6,500 nucleotides of DNA from an uncultured Clostridia bacterium (GTDB taxonomy: Bacteria; Bacillota; Clostridia; Christensenellales; DTU072). The stretch lies in the NCBI GenBank assembly GCA_944350065.1, contig CALVOD010000077.1:1-6500 (forward strand). Reading direction: 5' to 3'. The notes below the pieces were generated by a model. The model saw only the letters and a list, made by a program, of their open reading frames with translations, did no database searches and was not told where the DNA came from. The number at the start of each line of letters is the position of its first letter. Position 1 is the first letter of the stretch. Both the position numbers and the translations under genes were made by a program. This document shows, one piece after another, positions 1 through 5,373 of the stretch.

Positions 1-1611
1 GCCTTCTTCTTCGACAACGGTGAAGATGCCGGCGTCTTCCATAAGCGCGGTAATGGTGTCGAGCAAGCCGCCGTCATTGATAACGACGCCGAGGATGTTG
101 CCGATTTGTCCTATAATAACGCCGATGTTATCGGTGTTAGCGATGATCGAGCCGACGGATCCGATAATGGTGTCGATTTCGTTGCCGGCATTCTGAGGAG
201 CGGCAGCGGGCTCGGTAGCGGGCTTCTTGCTCGCGATCCAGCTATCGTACTTGGCTTGAGCGTCGAAGGGGATAAAGAACTTCTTGGCGATGTTGTCGTC
301 GGTGGTCTTTACGGTCAGATCGGCAACCGCGGTAAGATCCACATAGAATCCGGGTTTATCGCCGGTGGAGACGTATTCGGCAACGGTTACGGTATTATTG
401 TTATAGGTAAGGGTGGCATAGCCATCGAGACCCGTAAAGTCTATATCGAAATATCCGTCTTCGTCGAAGCCGAGTTTAACGGCGGGATTTACTATCACGT
501 CGAGAGTTGCGCTCTGCGCTACGAAAGAGGAATTCTCGGGAAGAGCAACGTCTACGGAAAGTTTGAGAACGAGCTCGGCGGGATTGCCGCTGAAGGGCTT
601 AACCGGCGCTTCGGATTTCGCGGAAAGAGCAACGTCTTTGAATCCGAAGGATACGTCGATGGTAGCGTCGTCACCGTCTTCGAGTTTCTTGGAGTAATCG
701 ATGGTGAGTCCGTTGAAAATTTCTTTTTCGCCTTCCTCTATCGTCGCCACTTTGAGAGAGATCGAAGGAACGTCGATTTTGCTGAAGTCAACGTCGCCCG
801 CCTCAGAAAGTTTAACGCCGAGAATGATGTCGGTAGCGATATCGATAAGGCTCATATAATCGCCGAGATCGAAACTGCCGAGCATCGGTAAAATCGCGCC
901 GATACCCGCTACGTTCACGTTGATTTCGTAGCCGCCGTCGACATAGTATTCCTCGTTATCGCCGTAAGGAGTGAGCAGCTTGTTGAGCAAGCCCACAGCC
1001 TCTATGATGCTTCCCGCATTGTCGGCGACAAGGCTTCCCACAGAGTCTTTGTCGATACCTTCGATAAGTTTAAAGATCTCGGGAACGAGTTTATTGCGGA
1101 TGAGACCTGCTTCCTTCGCCTGAGAAAGTTTCGACCATTTGAAGGTGGTGTCGGTCAGCGGCTGTCCTATGTAAAGGAATTCGTCCTCGTTGGTGACTTC
1201 TGCGTAAAGCCCTACCACGTTCTTGTCCTTAGCGGTGTCCTTGACGATAAGGGAAGCCCAGTTGTTGTTGGCGGTATTCTCGTCCATGCTTGCCGCCAAA
1301 GAGATCTCGAGACCGAAATCTATATCGTCGTCGGTGCCCGTGGTCGCCGCGTTGACGAAGATGGTGGCGGATACGCTCGCCGCGTCTTTGATATCTCCGA
1401 CCGACGCGATAAGATTGTCTATCGACGCCACTATGCCGGTCAGAGCTGCGGGAAGATCCGGACCTTCATCGTCTATAATGGTGCTGTCGTCATCGTCGTC
1501 GTTGTCGTCGACGGGGGGCTTTTTCTCCTTGTTACACGCAAAAGCGGTAAACGCAAGGATACCTACGAGCAGCAACACTAACAATACGATAAGTGTTTTT
1601 TTCTTTTTCAT
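1..1611 (-). CDS. Large secreted lipoprotein of unknown function, 3' end outside the window
   Basis: The minus strand is open without a stop from an ATG at 1611-1609 to the left edge, giving 537 residues with the C terminus missing. The start is set by GGAGGT five bases upstream. Residues 1-26 form a lipoprotein signal peptide: MKKKK, a Leu/Val/Ile core, then the lipobox AFAC with Cys26 as the predicted lipidated residue. An acidic, Pro-containing linker follows (about residues 32-53, with runs of Asp). The body looks beta-rich, with alternating hydrophobic and polar residues, for example VGLYAEV and EDEFLYIGQP. Two Ile/Val/Gly-rich segments, near residues 58-75 and 478-524, resemble each other. 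I recognise no domain. The protein should be anchored on the outer face of the cytoplasmic membrane. It has its own promoter and does not look co-transcribed with the DUF2804 gene behind it. A substrate-binding or lipid-handling role is possible, but nothing seen here proves one. Confidence 0.87.
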   Translation of the reverse strand, partial: MKKKKTLIVLLVLLLVGILAFTAFACNKEKKPPVDDNDDDDDSTIIDDEGPDLPAALTGIVASIDNLIASVGDIKDAASVSATIFVNAATTGTDDDIDFGLEISLAASMDENTANNNWASLIVKDTAKDKNVVGLYAEVTNEDEFLYIGQPLTDTTFKWSKLSQAKEAGLIRNKLVPEIFKLIEGIDKDSVGSLVADNAGSIIEAVGLLNKLLTPYGDNEEYYVDGGYEINVNVAGIGAILPMLGSFDLGDYMSLIDIATDIILGVKLSEAGDVDFSKIDVPSISLKVATIEEGEKEIFNGLTIDYSKKLEDGDDATIDVSFGFKDVALSAKSEAPVKPFSGNPAELVLKLSVDVALPENSSFVAQSATLDVIVNPAVKLGFDEDGYFDIDFTGLDGYATLTYNNNTVTVAEYVSTGDKPGFYVDLTAVADLTVKTTDDNIAKKFFIPFDAQAKYDSWIASKKPATEPAAAPQNAGNEIDTIIGSVGSIIANTDNIGVIIGQIGNILGVVINDGGLLDTITALMEDAGIFTVVEEEG

Positions 1612-1615
1612 AGAT

Positions 1616-1621
1616 ACCTCC
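1616..1621 (-). promoter_or_regulatory. Ribosome binding site of the lipoprotein gene
   Basis: Read on the minus strand this is GGAGGT, a strong Shine-Dalgarno match placed 4 to 5 bases before the ATG at 1611-1609. It fixes the lipoprotein start, and the Lys-rich signal-peptide N terminus follows directly. Confidence 0.88.
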
Positions 1622-1647
1622 ATGTGAGTAGTCTTTTTTGTGCCTTT

Positions 1648-1676
1648 ATTATATTATTTGGCGCGCGCGCTGTCAA
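1648..1676 (-). promoter_or_regulatory. Perfect-consensus sigma-A promoter of the lipoprotein gene
   Basis: On the minus strand TTGACA (1676-1671) is followed by exactly 17 bases and then TATAAT (1653-1648), the full housekeeping consensus. Initiation is expected near 1641, leaving a leader of about 30 bases that contains the GGAGGT site. The spacer half next to the -35 box is an unbroken run of alternating G and C (1661-1670). This implies high constitutive transcription unless a regulator blocks it; no clear operator repeat is seen. Confidence 0.82.
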
Positions 1677-1753
1677 TATCTAAAATTCGCGCGTCCGCGT
1701 TTCGCCGAACCGTCACCGCGGCTTCACTTAACCGATTTTGACGACTTTGCTTT

Positions 1754-1769
1754 AAACGGGCTACCGTTT
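1754..1769. repeat. Small perfect hairpin AAACGG-GCTA-CCGTTT
   Basis: Two 6-bp complementary arms surround a four-base loop between the terminator-like repeats and the lipoprotein promoter. On the plus strand a T follows, but there is no long T-run on either side. It lies upstream of the lipoprotein promoter, so it is not in that transcript. It may be a second stop signal for leftward transcription or a chance repeat. The rest of the 1612-1889 gap shows nothing else I can support. Confidence 0.3.
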
Positions 1770-1784
1770 TGCCGCTTTTGGGAT

Positions 1785-1844
1785 AAAAAATTACCGCGAC
1801 TGAAATTCGGAAGGTAATTTTTTCCTCCTTTGCCGCGGTAATTT
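1785..1844 (-). terminator. Terminator-like inverted repeats downstream of the DUF2804 gene, with two alternative stems
   Basis: Reading the minus strand, AAATTACCGCG (1844-1834) can pair perfectly over 11 bp with CGCGGTAATTT (1798-1788), followed by three more T residues. The GC core of CCGCG/CGCGG plus the T-tract ending at 1785 suits a rho-independent terminator about 45 bases after the DUF2804 stop. The loop is long (35 bases). A second perfect 11-bp stem, AAAAAATTACC (1823-1813) with GGTAATTTTTT (1795-1785), competes for the same right arm. Termination for the gene ending at 1890 is the simplest reading; an attenuator-like switch is only a possibility. Confidence 0.58.
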
Positions 1845-1889
1845 GTTTACTTTTATTTATTCGCGGGGCTTCGACCAGCGACGCGCTTT

Positions 1890-2942
1890 TTACATCCTCG
1901 TCGTCTTGTCTTCCCCTATCCCGTACATGCCGTCTACGTTATATGTTCTGCCTTCCGTGTCCTTCACGTATCCGTATATTTTGCCGAACGGAAGCGCGTA
2001 ATACACGTTCGCCACGACGATGTTTATCGGCATGAGGAAGGTGGCGTCTATCTCGAATCTGATATCCACCGTCCCGTAGTCGTCCCGTATCTCCCATACG
2101 GGCGCGCTACGCTTCTCCCTGTAGAATTTGACCGGCGGCAGCGGATACGCCGCTCCCTCCTTCCATATAAGGTTTTCGTTATACGCGTCCTGATCCGTAG
2201 ACTGGTTGCGGGTAAGATTGAAAGCGAACGCCTCTCCGTTCAGATACCCCATCGTCGTCAGCCAGTCGTAATGCGCTTTATACGGATAATAGCCTTTGTG
2301 GTCGTCTATTATGCCCACCGAATATTCGTCGGTCAGAAACCTTTCGCCGTTCAGTACGACGTATCCTTCGGCTCTCAGAAAATCCTTCTCCGAATACAGC
2401 GGCTTGTTCTCCCCGAACGGTATCGACACCACGGAAGGCGGCGATATCCTCGTAAGCTCCACTTCCACTTCGAACCTGCCGCACTTCCCCTCGGAATACC
2501 CTTTCGCGCGGGCTTTGCCCCGTAAGAGGTCGTTGGTTATCCTGTATTCCGATTTGCCCGTTTTGAGGTAGCACTCGTCGTCTATGAGCTGTGAAGCCAC
2601 TTTCGCTTTCCTTACCGGCACCACGTTGCGCCACGAAAATATTTTTTTCGACCTCTTGTCGTACCACACGAATATCGAAAAGCCCATCGGCCCCGTATTA
2701 TATACCGCCGAAACCAATATCCCTTCTTTGAGATGAAGCTCGACCGCCTCCCATTCCGTGAGACGCGATTTCTTCATACAGTCGGGCATCAGCCTGCCGC
2801 AAGGTTTATCGCAGTCGAGAAGATTGAGTTTGCGGAAAGGCTCCGCGAACGTGCCGAAATGCGCTTTTCCCCCTTCTACTATCGCCTCCGGCGTAGGAAC
2901 CGGAATTCTTTTTTCGGAAATGTATTCGGGATATCGCGCCAT
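1890..2942 (-). CDS. DUF2804 family protein (350 aa)
   Basis: A complete gene with ATG at 2942-2940 and GGAGGA six bases upstream. The protein has the layout I associate with DUF2804: an N-terminal HFGTFAEPFRKLNLLD segment (residues 28-43), a central DDHKGYYPYKAHYDW block (213-227), NQSTDQDAYNENLIW (246-260), and a C-terminal segment with PFGKIYGYV (318-326) and NVDGMYGIGED (335-345). Length fits the family. No signal peptide or membrane segment is visible, so it is probably cytoplasmic. The biochemical role of the family is not known to me. The alternating strands and the conserved Asp/His/Tyr/Trp block suggest a beta-barrel-like fold with a polar pocket, but that is inference. It is transcribed away from the oxaloacetate decarboxylase operon and appears to be a single-gene unit with its own promoter and terminator. 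Family call is from motif memory, without a profile search. Confidence 0.85.
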   Translation of the reverse strand: MARYPEYISEKRIPVPTPEAIVEGGKAHFGTFAEPFRKLNLLDCDKPCGRLMPDCMKKSRLTEWEAVELHLKEGILVSAVYNTGPMGFSIFVWYDKRSKKIFSWRNVVPVRKAKVASQLIDDECYLKTGKSEYRITNDLLRGKARAKGYSEGKCGRFEVEVELTRISPPSVVSIPFGENKPLYSEKDFLRAEGYVVLNGERFLTDEYSVGIIDDHKGYYPYKAHYDWLTTMGYLNGEAFAFNLTRNQSTDQDAYNENLIWKEGAAYPLPPVKFYREKRSAPVWEIRDDYGTVDIRFEIDATFLMPINIVVANVYYALPFGKIYGYVKDTEGRTYNVDGMYGIGEDKTTRM

Positions 2943-2972
2943 ATTTCGTCCTCCGTTTGTTTTAATATATTC

Positions 2973-3001
2973 ATTTTAACATTAAGGCGCCCCGTTATCA
3001 A
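2973..3001 (-). promoter_or_regulatory. Predicted sigma-A promoter of the DUF2804 gene
   Basis: On the minus strand TTGATA (3001-2996) is separated by 17 bases from TAAAAT (2978-2973), five of six matches at each box with ideal spacing. A TG one base before the -10 box adds an extended -10 element. The predicted start near 2966 leaves a leader of about 24 bases with GGAGGA just before the ATG at 2942. Confidence 0.6.
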
Positions 3002-3006
3002 GAGCC

Positions 3007-3028
3007 AAATTAGCGCCGTAACTAATTT
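3007..3028. repeat. Dyad AAATTAG-N8-CTAATTT beside the DUF2804 promoter
   Basis: Two perfect 7-bp arms (3007-3013 and 3022-3028) flank eight bases. The dyad sits directly upstream of the leftward -35 box, centred about 50 bases before the predicted start, which is a usual position for an activator site. It could also be a weak hairpin or chance. No named regulator is implied. Confidence 0.35.
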
Positions 3029-3034
3029 TCCGTT

Positions 3035-3071
3035 TGCGCGCGCTTACGCGCTCTCACGCGCTTCGCGCGCA
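3035..3071. repeat. GC-rich palindrome TGCGCGCG-N21-CGCGCGCA
   Basis: Perfect 8-bp arms (3035-3042 and 3064-3071) enclose a segment that holds two further CGCG copies able to pair with each other (3047-3050 and 3057-3060). It lies between the two divergent promoters, so neither predicted transcript should contain it. It may act at the DNA level or may be a low-complexity remnant. Confidence 0.4.
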
Positions 3072-3135
3072 CCGCCCGACAAATTATATTTTGCGCCTGT
3101 GCGTTTTTTGCTTGCGATACGTTGCACTTTTGTGC

Positions 3136-3146
3136 TATGCTATACT
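3136..3146 (+). promoter_or_regulatory. Predicted extended -10 promoter of the oad operon
   Basis: TATG followed by C and then TATACT forms a TRTGN-TATAAT type extended -10 element of the kind used in Gram-positive bacteria. No good -35 box lies at 16-18 bases: the position holds a TACGTT-like sequence. Initiation is expected near 3152, giving a leader of about 45 bases. A short dyad GCAC-TTTT-GTGC (3124-3135) overlaps the region just upstream of the -10 element and could be an operator, though it is only 4 bp per arm. Confidence 0.5.
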
Positions 3147-3197
3147 CAAGGTAATTTGGCATAATTATTGCTTGACCATCAGCTTTAGGAGGTATAA

Positions 3198-4586
3198 ATG
3201 AAAGTTCAATTCACCGAAACCGTTTTGCGCGACGCCAATCAGTCGCTCATCGCCACACGTTTGCCTTTCGAGAAATTCGAAGGCGTTCTGAGCACAATGG
3301 ACAAAGCGGGCTACTACTCGGTGGAATGCTGGGGCGGAGCCACCTTCGATTCCTGTCTCAGATTCCTTAACGAGGATCCGTGGGAAAGACTGCGCAAGAT
3401 CAGAGCCGCTATGCCCAACACCAAACTTCAGATGCTCCTGCGCGGACAAAACCTGCTCGGCTACAAGCATTATCCCGACGACGTGGTCCGCAAGTTTGTC
3501 GAGAGAAGCATCGCCAACGGTATCGATATCATAAGGATATTCGATGCGCTCAACGATCTTCGCAACCTCGAAGTGGCGGTCGACGAGACCAACAAGAACA
3601 ACGGACACGCTTCCATCGCGATATCCTACACGACGAGCCCCGTGCACACCATCAAGAAATTCGCCGCCATGGTGAAAGACATGGAGAAAATGGGCGCGAA
3701 GTCTATTTGTATCAAGGATATGGCGGGCGTAATGAGCCCTCAGGAAGCCACCGACCTCGTCAAAGCCATCAAAGACGCCTGCTCGCTTCCCCTCGTACTG
3801 CACACTCACTGCACGACGGGACTCGCGTTCATGACCTGCCTTAAAGCGGTCGAAGCGGGTGCTGACGTTATCGACACCGCGATTTCCTGCTTCTCCGGCG
3901 GCACTTCGCAGCCCGCCACCGAGACTCTCGTCTACGCGTTGAAGCAGATGGGATACGAAACCGACGTCGACGAAAAAGTTCTTGTCGAAATCAACAATTT
4001 CTTCAAGCCCATTCGCGACGAATATCTTGCTTCCGGGCTTCTCGATCCGAAGGTTATGGCTACCGACACGCAGGCTCTTAACTACAAGATCCCCGGCGGA
4101 ATGCTCTCGAACCTTATTTCTCAGCTCAAGATGCAGAACGCTATCGACAAGCTCGACGAAGTGCTGCTCGAGACTCCGAGAGTGCGCGAAGACCTCGGCT
4201 ATCCTCCTCTCGTCACGCCCATGAGCCAGATGGTCGGCGTGCAGGCGGCTAACAACGTACTGCTCGGCGAGCGCTACAAGAATATAGGTAAAGAAGTCAA
4301 GGCGTACTGCCGCGGCGAATACGGTCAGGCTCCCGGCAAACTCAATCCCGAGCTCGTGAAGAAGGCTCTCGGCGACGAGAAGCCCATTACGGGACGTTTC
4401 GCCGACACGCTCGAGCCGCAGTTCGAGAAGACGAAGGCGGAGCTCGGCGCCACCGCGCGTTCGGACGAGGACGTATTGAGCTATATCGCTTTCCCGCAGA
4501 TCGCCGAGAAATTCTTCGCGGCGCGCAAAGCGGAAGAAGAGAAGCACGTCAAATACACTATCGAGCCTTTGAAGGAGGATAAATAA
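3198..4586 (+). CDS. oadA: Oxaloacetate decarboxylase alpha subunit, carboxyltransferase part only (462 aa)
   Basis: This subunit transfers the carboxyl group of oxaloacetate to biotin, releasing pyruvate. Residues 1 to about 265 form the HMGL-like carboxyltransferase barrel: TVLRDANQS with the metal-binding Asp12, ECWGGATFD (43-51), LLRGQNLLGY (80-89), the catalytic lysine Lys173 in SICIKDMAG (carbamylated in the family), and the metal ligands His202 and His204 in HTHCT. Residues about 285-460 are the conserved carboxylase (PYC/OADA) domain with YKIPGGMLSN and TPMSQMVGVQAANN. The chain stops before the biotin domain that completes the roughly 590-residue classical OadA; a separate carrier gene two places downstream supplies it. 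It therefore resembles the transcarboxylase 5S subunit in length. AGGAGGT four bases before ATG fixes the start. The stop shares one base with the next ATG (TAATG). Partners OadG and OadB in the same operon favour the decarboxylase pump over pyruvate carboxylase or transcarboxylase. Confidence 0.95.
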   Translation: MKVQFTETVLRDANQSLIATRLPFEKFEGVLSTMDKAGYYSVECWGGATFDSCLRFLNEDPWERLRKIRAAMPNTKLQMLLRGQNLLGYKHYPDDVVRKFVERSIANGIDIIRIFDALNDLRNLEVAVDETNKNNGHASIAISYTTSPVHTIKKFAAMVKDMEKMGAKSICIKDMAGVMSPQEATDLVKAIKDACSLPLVLHTHCTTGLAFMTCLKAVEAGADVIDTAISCFSGGTSQPATETLVYALKQMGYETDVDEKVLVEINNFFKPIRDEYLASGLLDPKVMATDTQALNYKIPGGMLSNLISQLKMQNAIDKLDEVLLETPRVREDLGYPPLVTPMSQMVGVQAANNVLLGERYKNIGKEVKAYCRGEYGQAPGKLNPELVKKALGDEKPITGRFADTLEPQFEKTKAELGATARSDEDVLSYIAFPQIAEKFFAARKAEEEKHVKYTIEPLKEDK

Positions 4587-4939
4587 TGTTAGCAACCGTT
4601 GACTCCATTTCGATAGGCGAAAGTTTCGCTCTTTCCGGCGTATCGATAGGCATCATAATGGGCGTGCTCGCCTGCATTATGCTGCTTATATATTTGATGT
4701 CCTGGCTTTTCCGCCGTTTCGACGAATGGAACGCCAAGAGGAAAGGCAAGGCGGCGCCCGTAACGGTTGACGCCACTGCGGCGGAGCCGGTAGCCAAAGC
4801 TCCCGGCAGCTGCGGCGATCTTGTTCTTATCGATACCACCGAGCGCGAAGCCGCTATGATAATGGCGATCGTCGCCGACAGTACCGAAACCCCTCTCAAC
4901 GAGTTGCGTTTCATCTCCATCAAACAAATCAAGGAATAA
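4586..4939 (+). CDS. oadG: Oxaloacetate decarboxylase gamma subunit, OadG family (117 aa)
   Basis: A small single-span membrane protein that anchors the soluble subunits to the beta subunit in sodium-pump decarboxylases. One hydrophobic helix (about residues 18-43) is followed by the basic stretch RRFDEWNAKRKGK, which by the positive-inside rule puts the long C-terminal tail in the cytoplasm. An Ala/Pro/Val-rich linker (about 55-75) leads to a C-terminal block, EREAAMIMAIVAD (86-98) and LNELRFISIKQIKE (104-117). This block resembles the tail of the longer clostridial OadG and methylmalonyl-CoA decarboxylase delta-type proteins and is longer than the roughly 80-residue enterobacterial OadG. 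The ATG overlaps the oadA stop by one base and AAGGAGGA lies inside the end of oadA, so translational coupling is likely. Family assignment rests on the helix, the tail motif and the operon position. Confidence 0.88.
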   Translation: MLATVDSISIGESFALSGVSIGIIMGVLACIMLLIYLMSWLFRRFDEWNAKRKGKAAPVTVDATAAEPVAKAPGSCGDLVLIDTTEREAAMIMAIVADSTETPLNELRFISIKQIKE

Positions 4940-4954
4940 AGGAGCTTCTTTACC

Positions 4955-5356
4955 ATGAAATATAAAGTTACGTTAAACGGAAAGATATACGAAGTCGAAG
5001 TCGAAAAAGGCGAAGCGGTCATCGCCAAGGAATACGAAGCGGCTCTGCCGCAGGCAGCGCCCGCGGCGCCCGTAGCGCAAGCGGCTCCCGCCCCTCAGGC
5101 GGCTCCCGCTCCCCAGGCGGCTCCCGCCGCTCCCGCGGCAGGCGCCGGCGCGGTCAAAGCTCCCCTTCCCGGCACCGTCCTCAACGTCAAAGCCGCCGTC
5201 GGTCAGCGCGTGAAAGCGGGCGAAACCGTTCTCATCATCGAAGCCATGAAGATGGAGAACGAGATCGTTGCTCCCAAAGAAGGCACGATCACCGCTATCT
5301 ACGCGCAGAAAGGCACTGCCGTTACCGCAGGACAACCCCTTTTCGAACTCGCATAA
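4955..5356 (+). CDS. Biotin carboxyl carrier protein of the decarboxylase (133 aa)
   Basis: This is the mobile biotin arm that carries CO2 from OadA to OadB. An N-terminal segment MKYKVTLNGKIYEVEVEKG (1-19) is followed by a flexible Ala/Pro/Gln linker (about 29-66) and a biotinyl domain (67-133). The biotin site is Lys99 in IEAMKMENEI, with the usual upstream APLPGTV (69-75). A biotin protein ligase, not in this window, must modify Lys99. It replaces the C-terminal biotin domain missing from OadA, a split arrangement known in Clostridia and also in acyl-CoA decarboxylases. AAAGGAG lies ten bases before ATG; the gene starts 15 bases after oadG. Linker DNA holds three tandem 18-bp units, so linker length may vary between strains. 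Confidence 0.95.
   Translation: MKYKVTLNGKIYEVEVEKGEAVIAKEYEAALPQAAPAAPVAQAAPAPQAAPAPQAAPAAPAAGAGAVKAPLPGTVLNVKAAVGQRVKAGETVLIIEAMKMENEIVAPKEGTITAIYAQKGTAVTAGQPLFELA
5078..5131 (+). repeat. Three tandem 18-bp units in the carrier-protein linker
   Basis: Units at 5078-5095, 5096-5113 and 5114-5131 each begin CAA or CAG and share GCGGCTCCCGC. They encode QAAPAP, QAAPAP and QAAPAA. The copies are near-identical at the DNA level, in whole-codon units, so slippage could lengthen or shorten the hinge without a frameshift. Confidence 0.8.
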
Positions 5357-5362
5357 TTACTT

Positions 5363-5369
5363 AAGGTGA
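5363..5369 (+). promoter_or_regulatory. Ribosome binding site of oadB
   Basis: AAGGTGA matches the GGTGA part of the anti-Shine-Dalgarno complement rather than the GGAGG core used by the other genes here. It stands four bases before the ATG at 5374 and decides that start over the next in-frame Met at residue 19. Confidence 0.7.
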
Positions 5370-5373
5370 AATT

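Noticed and set aside
1486..1511. GTC-rich trinucleotide run as a functional DNA repeat
   Set aside because: It simply encodes the Asp-rich linker of the lipoprotein after its lipidated cysteine and is interrupted by other codons.
106..1627. Plus-strand open frames (106-891 and 1223-1627) opposite the lipoprotein gene
   Set aside because: The minus strand has a signal peptide, lipobox, ribosome binding site and consensus promoter. The plus-strand frames have none of these and are codon-bias shadows.
1824..1830. AAGGAGG on the minus strand inside the terminator-like repeats, as a start signal for a tiny gene
   Set aside because: No ATG, GTG or TTG follows at a usable distance; the motif lies in the loop between the repeat arms.
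2271..3164. Several short plus-strand frames opposite or next to the DUF2804 gene
   Set aside because: They overlap a recognised family protein, have no credible ribosome binding site and give Arg-rich products. The part of the longest frame outside the gene is intergenic DNA with promoters and repeats.
3165..4595. A 476-codon open frame antisense to oadA
   Set aside because: It mirrors oadA almost exactly, lacks a ribosome binding site and gives a low-complexity His/Arg/Glu/Val-rich product. It arises from the codon bias of the real gene.
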